From Kiritimatiellia bacterium (GTDB taxonomy: Bacteria > Verrucomicrobiota > Kiritimatiellia > SLAD01), in the NCBI GenBank assembly GCA_007126995.1, contig SLAD01000240.1, positions 1-6,462 on the forward strand: a stretch of DNA of 6,462 nucleotides, written 5' to 3'. A program made the translations under genes and the position numbers. Position 1 is the first letter of the stretch. Each line of letters opens with the position of its first letter. Positions 1 to 6,462 of this stretch are shown here, piece by piece. The notes beneath the pieces are model-generated. The model saw only the letters and a program-made list of their open reading frames with translations. It made no database searches and was not told where the DNA came from.

Positions 1-41
1 AAGCGTTTAGCTACTGACTTACGTGTTTTTTGTTTAGGCAT
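1..41 (-). CDS. rpmI: 50S ribosomal protein L35, N-terminal fragment (gene runs off the left edge)
   Basis: Read on the minus strand, an ATG at 41-39 opens 13 codons, MPKQKTRKSVAKR, and the next codon begins TT, consistent with Phe. This matches the highly conserved start of bacterial L35 (MPK.KT....AKRF), a small basic protein of the large ribosomal subunit. The remaining roughly 50 residues lie beyond the window, so the fragment is too short for an ordinary ORF search. A weak Shine-Dalgarno-like GGACGG sits at 53-48, six bases before the ATG. In most bacteria rpmI follows infC and precedes rplT. Here the gene upstream is clpB, separated by a terminator-like hairpin, so infC is not adjacent. 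Recognition rests on only 13 residues, but the family signature is strong and no other start in this stretch looks like a known gene. Confidence 0.85.
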   Translation of the reverse strand, partial: MPKQKTRKSVAKR

Positions 42-109
42 AATAATCCGTCCATGTGCCAAGTTTGGAAAAACTGGTTACCAATTGAAGCAGCGTCTTC
101 TACGATAAT

Positions 110-138
110 TTTGTACGCGTGTCTAGCTAGAATCGCAA
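110..138 (-). promoter_or_regulatory. Candidate promoter for rpmI
   Basis: On the minus strand, TTGCGA (138-133) and TACAAA (115-110) are separated by exactly 17 bases. Each matches four of six positions of the sigma70 consensus. Transcription would start near 103 and give a leader of about 60 bases before the rpmI ATG. The leader contains a small hairpin candidate, GAAG(6 nt)CTTC, at 100-87. rpmI-rplT operons are often autoregulated by L20 binding to leader RNA; whether this leader does so cannot be judged by eye. The -35 box overlaps the last bases of the clpB terminator T tract. Confidence 0.4.
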
Positions 139-158
139 AAAAACCGGGCACGGGCCGG
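137..158 (-). terminator. Probable intrinsic terminator of clpB
   Basis: Reading leftward, 35 bases after the clpB stop codon, CCGGCCCGTGCCCGG (158-144) can fold into a GC stem of four pairs (CCGG/CCGG), one mismatch and one further pair. It is followed immediately by seven T residues (143-137). The T tract directly after a GC-rich hairpin is typical of rho-independent termination, although the stem is short. It would separate clpB transcripts from rpmI. Confidence 0.5.
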
Positions 159-192
159 AACAAACGGTCTAATCGCCCATTTTCTCGTATTC

Positions 193-2814
<2,622 letters not shown>

Positions 2815-2823
2815 GGCTGCAAT

Positions 2824-2828
2824 CCCCT
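2824..2828 (-). promoter_or_regulatory. Ribosome binding site that decides the clpB start
   Basis: AGGGG (2828-2824 read leftward) is nine bases from ATG 2814 and 15 from ATG 2808, so it favours the former. A stronger-looking AAGGAG at 2845-2840 has no start codon at a usable distance and probably does not set the start. Confidence 0.6.
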
Positions 2829-2846
2829 GATATACGGTTCTCCTTA

Positions 2847-2874
2847 ATGCTATCAAAATTGCCCCTCAAAACAA
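2847..2874 (-). promoter_or_regulatory. Weak candidate promoter for clpB
   Basis: Reading leftward, TTGTTT (2874-2869) and TAGCAT (2852-2847) are 16 bases apart, matching three and four of six sigma70 consensus positions. The leader to ATG 2814 would be about 25-30 bases. I see no CIRCE inverted repeat (TTAGCACTC-N9-GAGTGCTAA) and no convincing sigma32-type promoter, so the heat-shock control of this clpB is not evident from the sequence. Confidence 0.3.
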
Positions 2875-2958
2875 TAGCGGGACACAGGATTAGACAGGAG
2901 CCGATATCGATTTGTTCAGCAAGCGCGATTAGACGGATTTGCCATCCAGCCCTGGTAG

Positions 2959-2977
2959 GGCGCGTTCCGAACGCGCC
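2959..2977. repeat. 19-bp perfect palindrome between divergent promoters
   Basis: GGCGCGTTC-C-GAACGCGCC has two perfect 9-bp arms around one central base. It is preceded by TGGTA, and the right arm can alternatively pair with GTTCG at 2978-2982 (CGAAC-gcgcc-GTTCG). It lies between the candidate clpB promoter (2874) and the rightward promoter (3000), so it is probably in neither transcript. It could be a REP-like intergenic repeat or an operator. No T tract follows on either strand, so it is not a standard terminator. Confidence 0.7.
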
Positions 2978-2999
2978 GTTCGTGTGCCGGAATCCCCAC

Positions 3000-3028
3000 T
3001 TGATTCAGGTCTCCGATGGCCCTATCCT
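3000..3028 (+). promoter_or_regulatory. Probable sigma70-type promoter of the signal-peptide protein gene
   Basis: TTGATT (3000-3005) and TATCCT (3023-3028) are separated by exactly 17 bases, and each matches four of six consensus positions. Transcription would begin near 3035, giving a leader of about 35 bases before ATG 3070. An in-frame ATG at 3016 falls inside the promoter spacer and therefore cannot be the start if this promoter is used. Confidence 0.5.
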
Positions 3029-3055
3029 GTCGCTTCAACCGTAGATCACAAAACC

Positions 3056-3061
3056 AAGGAG
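3056..3061 (+). promoter_or_regulatory. Strong ribosome binding site that sets start 3070
   Basis: AAGGAG ends eight bases before ATG 3070, an ideal Shine-Dalgarno spacing. It selects this codon over the in-frame upstream ATG at 3016, which has no such site and would bury the signal peptide behind 18 extra polar residues. Confidence 0.8.
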
Positions 3062-3069
3062 AGCACAGC

Positions 3070-3870
3070 ATGCATAAAATTCTATCCGTCGTTTGCGTCC
3101 TCAGTTTCACGTCTTCTTTGGCCTTGGCGCAACCCAGTGCAGAAGAGCTGGCCACACGCATTGAAGCGGCTCAGGCGCGACAACTGGCCGACATCAACAG
3201 TATCACCATCCGCACGGAGATGAGCACGCCCATGGGGGACATGCCGAGTTCCACACGCTACGTGAAAGAAATGAAAGACGGCCAACCGGTTTTGCGCCCC
3301 GTAGGTGATGATGACATGAACGTCGCGGGCATGCATGATGACACGTTGACGCGTTTGACTCGCAATGCCAGTAACATCGAATCCGTGCGCCATGACGGAC
3401 GTCAATCGTATCGGATCTTGGTTGATGATGCCGAATTCCTGCGCTCGCTGGATGAGCTGCAGATGGGTGATGAAATGATGGAGGATGATCTTACCCCGAA
3501 GGAGGCAACGGTTTGGGTTAATGCGGATGACTATACCGTCCAACGTATGCGATTCATCCAGATCGGCCCGCAGGGTGGCGATGTGACGGTGCAAGTCGAT
3601 TTCAGTGATTACCGCAGGCACCGTGGATTGCCCGTGGCGCATAGCGTGAACCTCAGCATCGACGGGATTGATCAGATGATTTCCTCCGAAGAGGCGGCGA
3701 TGGCACGCGCTCAGATGGAGGAACTGAAAGCCCAACTCGAAACGATGCCCGAGGCACAGCGGGCTATGATCGAGGCGCAACTTGCCCCGCAGATCGCGCA
3801 ATTCGAGCAGATGATGTCCTCCGGTGGCACCGAGATGGCGATCCGCGTGGTCGACGTCACCGTGGAGTGA
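3070..3870 (+). CDS. Secreted LolA/LolB-like protein of unknown function, methionine-rich
   Basis: A 266-residue protein beginning with a clear Sec signal peptide: MHK, a hydrophobic stretch over residues 4-19, and an ALA cleavage site giving a mature N-terminus at Gln21. There is no lipobox, so it is likely soluble in the periplasm. The mature part alternates short polar beta strands. Segment 147-162 (TVWVNADDYTVQRMRF), followed by VDFSDYRRHRGLPVAHSV, resembles the strands of outer-membrane lipoprotein-sorting LolA/LolB-type folds (W-N-x-x-x-T-x-x-R-x-x-F, then DY...G.P). This is a resemblance by eye, not a demonstrated homology. Residues about 205-250 form a charged, Ala/Glu/Gln/Met-rich helical segment before a final strand (EMAIRVVDVTVE). 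It has 18 methionines after the start and no cysteine in the mature chain. It ends in tandem stops TGA TAG. It is transcribed alone, divergent from clpB. Alternatives: another periplasmic beta-rich carrier or a domain of unknown function. Confidence 0.85.
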   Translation: MHKILSVVCVLSFTSSLALAQPSAEELATRIEAAQARQLADINSITIRTEMSTPMGDMPSSTRYVKEMKDGQPVLRPVGDDDMNVAGMHDDTLTRLTRNASNIESVRHDGRQSYRILVDDAEFLRSLDELQMGDEMMEDDLTPKEATVWVNADDYTVQRMRFIQIGPQGGDVTVQVDFSDYRRHRGLPVAHSVNLSIDGIDQMISSEEAAMARAQMEELKAQLETMPEAQRAMIEAQLAPQIAQFEQMMSSGGTEMAIRVVDVTVE

Positions 3871-3882
3871 TAGCTGCAGAAG

Positions 3883-3952
3883 AGAGGGATGAGGGGTGAA
3901 AGCTGAAAGCTGAAGTCGTGATACGGGATCTGTGAATCGGGATTCGGGATGA
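3883..3952 (+). repeat. Degenerate 7-bp tandem repeat array, left half
   Basis: From just after the stop codon the sequence reads as about ten consecutive 7-base units in one phase. The clearest are TGAAAGC (3897), TGAAAGC (3904), TGAAGTC (3911), GTGATAC (3918), GTGAATC (3932), GGGATTC (3939) and GGGATGA (3946). The first two are identical; the rest drift, with a purine-rich start and GA at positions three and four. It is non-coding and resembles the short tandem heptanucleotide repeats known from cyanobacterial and other bacterial intergenic regions. Confidence 0.6.
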
Positions 3953-3993
3953 GTTCCTCCCCTATGCCTAAGAGTGGTCCGCATCGCCGGCAA

Positions 3994-4028
3994 TCTCGTA
4001 TCCTGTATCTTGTATCCCGAATCTTGGA
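3994..4028. repeat. Degenerate 7-bp tandem repeat array, right half, inverted relative to the left half
   Basis: Five in-phase units: TCTCGTA (3994), TCCTGTA (4001), TCTTGTA (4008), TCCCGAA (4015) and TCTTGGA (4022). Their reverse complements match units of the left array. ATCCCGAAT at 4014-4022 is the exact complement of ATTCGGGAT at 3942-3950, and ATCCTGTAT at 4000-4008 pairs with ATACGGGAT at 3921-3929 with one G-U wobble. The spacer (3953-3993) shows nothing recognisable. Confidence 0.6.
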
Positions 4029-4039
4029 GTACGCACTCC
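4026..4039. repeat. Hairpin 1 in convergent intergenic region
   Basis: GGAGT-ACGC-ACTCC is a perfect 5-bp stem with a four-base loop. It lies seven bases from a second hairpin and overlaps the last heptamer of the right array. No T tract follows on either strand, so it is not a classical intrinsic terminator. Confidence 0.6.
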
Positions 4040-4046
4040 GGGAACA

Positions 4047-4062
4047 CCGAGCACCAGCTCGG
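4047..4062. repeat. Hairpin 2 in convergent intergenic region
   Basis: CCGAGC-ACCA-GCTCGG is a perfect 6-bp GC-rich stem with a four-base loop, placed between the convergent ends of the secreted-protein gene and the molybdenum hydroxylase gene. With the first hairpin it could stall or protect both transcripts, or be part of a dispersed palindromic repeat. The rest of the gap, 4063-4162, holds nothing I can identify. Confidence 0.6.
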
Positions 4063-4162
4063 CATGAAGGATCACGCCGTCAGGCGGGTATCGGGACGGA
4101 GTCGAGAAATCTCAAGTCCCACCAACACCCTCGAGCTGGCGCGCAACCCGTCTGTTAGGCTC

Positions 4163-6462
4163 CTAGTGCCCTTCTTCGAACGGGATCTCGCCGCGTGCTT
4201 GCAGGGAACGCCAGATCTTCTCCGCCGTGAACGGGCCGGAACGCAACCGCACGCCGCATGCGTTATAGATGGCGTTCCCAATCGCGGGCAGTGGCCCGTT
4301 AATCCCAATCTCGGCCACACTCTTGGCCCCATAGGGACCGGTCTTCTCGTAGCTCGGCACCAGAATGGTCTTCATTTCCGGCAGATCGCTAAGCGTATAG
4401 AGTTTGTAGTCGCCGAAGTTGGGATTCACCATGCGCCCCTTGTCGTTGAATAGATACTCCTCGGTCAGGGCATAGCAAATCCCGTTCATCACCGCGCCCT
4501 CGACTTGGCCTTCCGCCAGTTTCGGGTGAATCGGTGTGCCGCAATCGGCGGCCGCCACGTATTTCATCACCCGGACCTGCCCGGTCAAAGTGTCCACTTC
4601 CACCTCGGCGAAGTGGGCGGCAAATGGTGGCGGCGAATGATGCACAATCTTCGATGAAATATCGCCAATCTGAAATTGATTGGCGGTATACATGGAGTAG
4701 AGCGCAATTTCAGAGAACGTCACCTGCTCGCTGTCATCCTTCCGCTTCACCACGCTGTCCTCGATCATCAACTCGTTGACTTTGCAATCCAGCATGTCGG
4801 CACCCACCTTGAGGATCTGTTTGCGCACCTTTTGGGCGACATTCTGCACGGCTTGACCGCTCAAATAGGTCGTGCTCGAGGCGTAGGCGCCCACATCGAA
4901 CGGCGTCATGTCCGTGTCCGAGGAGTAGACAATGATCTTATCGAGTGAGGTGCCTAATTGTTCCGCCGCGATCTGCGCCAAGACGGTATCGCTGCCGGTG
5001 CCCAGATCCGTGGCGCCCATCAACAGGTTGAAGGAACCGTCCTCATTCATCTTCAGCGTGGCCGCACCCATGTCGATTTCAGGAATGGCCGATCCCTGCA
5101 TCAAGCAAGCCATGCCGAGACCTCGTCGGTAGCGACCCTTCTTCGCGGTATGCGGCTTGCGTTTGCGCCAGCCGATTTCCTTCGCCCCGGCTTTAATGCA
5201 GCGGGCCAGTTCACAACTCGTGATGGCCTGATCCACGCCTTCGCGGCCTTCGCCCAAGGCCCGGAAGACAGGCGAGGTCTCGCCGCTCTTGATATGGTTC
5301 ATGGAGCGGAACTTGAGCGGGTCCATGCCGATTTTTTCCGCCAATTCGTCCATGGCGCTTTCGTACGCGAACGCGGCCTGAGTCGCGCCATACCCCCGAT
5401 ACGCTCCGCCCGCCGGCAAGTTGGTGTATACGGCCATGCCCAGGAAATGAATGTTGGCGCAACGATACAGCGGCAGCATTTTGCTGCCACTGTTGCACAC
5501 CACGGTCAGCCCTTGACTGCCGTTCCAGCCGGTATTGGACGTCGCATCCAGGCCCACTGCCGTGATGGTCCCGTCTTTCTTGGCGCCCATGCGCAGACGC
5601 ATCAGCATCGGATGCCGCGTGCGCGACGCCACAAACTCCTCTTCCCGCGTGTATTCCCAATAGACCGGACGCTTGGTGCGCAAGGCCATCATTGCCACCA
5701 CATCCTCCAGTACGATTTCCTGCTTGGCGCCGAAACCGCCGCCGATGCGCGGCTTGATGACCCGGATGCGCTGCACCGGTATCCCCAACGTCTGCGCCAC
5801 GATGCGGCGACAGTGGAAAGGCACCTGCGTGCTCGTCGTGATGATGATGCGGTCCTCGCGATCCAGCCAGGCCATCGATACGTGCGGTTCCACTGGACAG
5901 TGCTGGGCGTAATGATTGTAGAAGGGCAGGTCCACCGCTTCATCCGCTTCAGCCAAGCCCTGTTCCATATCGCCGATTTCCATGTCCACCTTGGCGGCCA
6001 TGTTGCGGGCGGGATCATAGGGCACTGGGATAACAGCCTTCGCCTCCGGTTCATCATGAATGACGGGAGCGCCGTCCTTCATCGCGTCTTGAATTCGGAA
6101 CACCGGTTCCAACACCTCATACTCGACCTGAATCGCTTTCAGGGCGGCTAGCGCAATCTTCTCCGTCTCCGCCGCCACGGCCGCCACGCGGTCGCCGACG
6201 AAGCGCATCTTGCTGTCGAACATGAACGTGTCATACGGCGAGGGCTCAGGATAGCCTTGGCCGGCGGTGGTATGCACAATGCGGGGTACATTGCCGTGAT
6301 ACAGCACCGCGTGTACACCCGGCATCGCCTCGGCCGCCGATATATCGATCGACTTGATCCGGGCATGGGCATGCGGGCTGCCCAACATCTTGATCACCAA
6401 GGCATCGGCCGGTTTGAAATCCCCCACATAAGCGGGCTTGCCCAATGCCAGCGACAAGGAAT
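4163..6462 (-). CDS. Xanthine dehydrogenase-family molybdopterin-binding subunit, 5' end beyond the window
   Basis: The large catalytic subunit of a molybdenum hydroxylase, binding Mo-molybdopterin and hydroxylating an aromatic heterocycle, aldehyde or similar substrate; electrons pass to separate FeS and FAD subunits. Numbered from the leucine codon at 6457: hammerhead domain about 1-117, then two molybdopterin-binding domains to about 740. Motifs: NHYAQHCPVEPH (181-192), TQ (210-211), GGGFGAKQ (239-246), GAYRGYG (351-357; R354 aligns with bovine Arg880), DLGTGSDT (484-491), DTDMTPFDVGAYAS (514-527) and KSVAEIG (712-718; E716 aligns with catalytic Glu1261). The DTDxTPFD block and GxKQ recall bacterial three-subunit XdhA-type enzymes. 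The 764 visible residues approach full family length, so only a few residues seem missing. The TTG at 6457 is not a real start, because the frame stays open to the edge (xAT-TCC before it, fitting D-S-L-S-L-A-x-G-K-P). Partner subunits are absent downstream and should lie upstream, off the window. The substrate cannot be told. Confidence 0.93.
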   Translation of the reverse strand, partial: SLSLALGKPAYVGDFKPADALVIKMLGSPHAHARIKSIDISAAEAMPGVHAVLYHGNVPRIVHTTAGQGYPEPSPYDTFMFDSKMRFVGDRVAAVAAETEKIALAALKAIQVEYEVLEPVFRIQDAMKDGAPVIHDEPEAKAVIPVPYDPARNMAAKVDMEIGDMEQGLAEADEAVDLPFYNHYAQHCPVEPHVSMAWLDREDRIIITTSTQVPFHCRRIVAQTLGIPVQRIRVIKPRIGGGFGAKQEIVLEDVVAMMALRTKRPVYWEYTREEEFVASRTRHPMLMRLRMGAKKDGTITAVGLDATSNTGWNGSQGLTVVCNSGSKMLPLYRCANIHFLGMAVYTNLPAGGAYRGYGATQAAFAYESAMDELAEKIGMDPLKFRSMNHIKSGETSPVFRALGEGREGVDQAITSCELARCIKAGAKEIGWRKRKPHTAKKGRYRRGLGMACLMQGSAIPEIDMGAATLKMNEDGSFNLLMGATDLGTGSDTVLAQIAAEQLGTSLDKIIVYSSDTDMTPFDVGAYASSTTYLSGQAVQNVAQKVRKQILKVGADMLDCKVNELMIEDSVVKRKDDSEQVTFSEIALYSMYTANQFQIGDISSKIVHHSPPPFAAHFAEVEVDTLTGQVRVMKYVAAADCGTPIHPKLAEGQVEGAVMNGICYALTEEYLFNDKGRMVNPNFGDYKLYTLSDLPEMKTILVPSYEKTGPYGAKSVAEIGINGPLPAIGNAIYNACGVRLRSGPFTAEKIWRSLQARGEIPFEEGH

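Noticed and set aside
1..105. Plus-strand frame open from the first base to TAA at 106, possibly a gene tail
   Set aside because: It is 35 codons with no family resemblance, lies opposite the strongly recognisable rpmI start, and is short enough to be open by chance.
165..176. GCGATTAGACCG (minus strand) nearly identical to GCGATTAGACGG at 2925-2936, flanking clpB
   Set aside because: One 11-of-12 match between two intergenic stretches of this size is expected at appreciable frequency by chance, and there is no other sign of a mobile-element boundary.
3883..4028. Heptamer arrays considered as a CRISPR array
   Set aside because: Units are 7 bp, contiguous and degenerate, with no unique spacers and no cas genes in the window.
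3082..4065. Minus-strand open frame (327 codons) opposite the secreted-protein gene
   Set aside because: It is His/Leu/Arg-rich as expected for an antisense shadow, runs through the heptamer repeats, and competes with a plus-strand gene that has a signal peptide, ribosome binding site and promoter.
4958..6151. Plus-strand open frame (397 codons) opposite the molybdenum hydroxylase gene
   Set aside because: It is an antisense shadow; the minus strand carries all conserved hydroxylase motifs without interruption.

Overview
The window is ordinary-looking bacterial chromosome, moderately GC-rich in the genes and AT-rich at the far left. It comes from an organism with a periplasm, because one product has a clean Sec signal peptide. 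No gene here names the phylum. The intergenic palindromes (a GGTAGGGCGCG-type palindrome upstream of the signal-peptide gene, and a GGAGT...CCGAGC...GCTCGG hairpin pair at 4026-4062) resemble intergenic repeats I remember from Verrucomicrobiota and related PVC bacteria. That is a weak impression from memory, not a demonstrated assignment.

Layout from left to right. At positions 41 to 1 on the minus strand, the first 13 codons of rpmI (ribosomal protein L35) run off the left edge, with a candidate promoter and a leader of about 60 bases. A weak intrinsic terminator at 137-158 separates it from clpB (minus strand, 193-2814), an intact 873-residue Hsp100 disaggregase. The divergent region 2815-3069 holds a candidate clpB promoter, a 19-bp palindrome and a good sigma70-type promoter firing rightward. 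The rightward gene (3070-3870) encodes a secreted 266-residue protein with a LolA/LolB-like look and unusually many methionines. The convergent region 3871-4162 contains two degenerate 7-bp repeat arrays in opposite orientation, followed by two adjacent hairpins. The minus-strand gene from 4163 to the right edge encodes the molybdopterin-binding large subunit of a xanthine dehydrogenase-family hydroxylase. Its first codons lie outside the window.

Functionally the genes do not form one pathway. clpB and rpmI are housekeeping (protein disaggregation and the ribosome). The signal-peptide protein acts in the envelope. The molybdenum hydroxylase subunit belongs to an operon whose FeS and FAD subunit genes, if they are adjacent, must lie beyond the right edge, since the sequence downstream of its stop carries none. 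I found no CRISPR array, insertion sequence, tRNA, rRNA or defence system, and I do not think the window holds a new multi-gene system. The most interesting non-coding structure is the paired 7-bp repeat arrays at 3883-4028.
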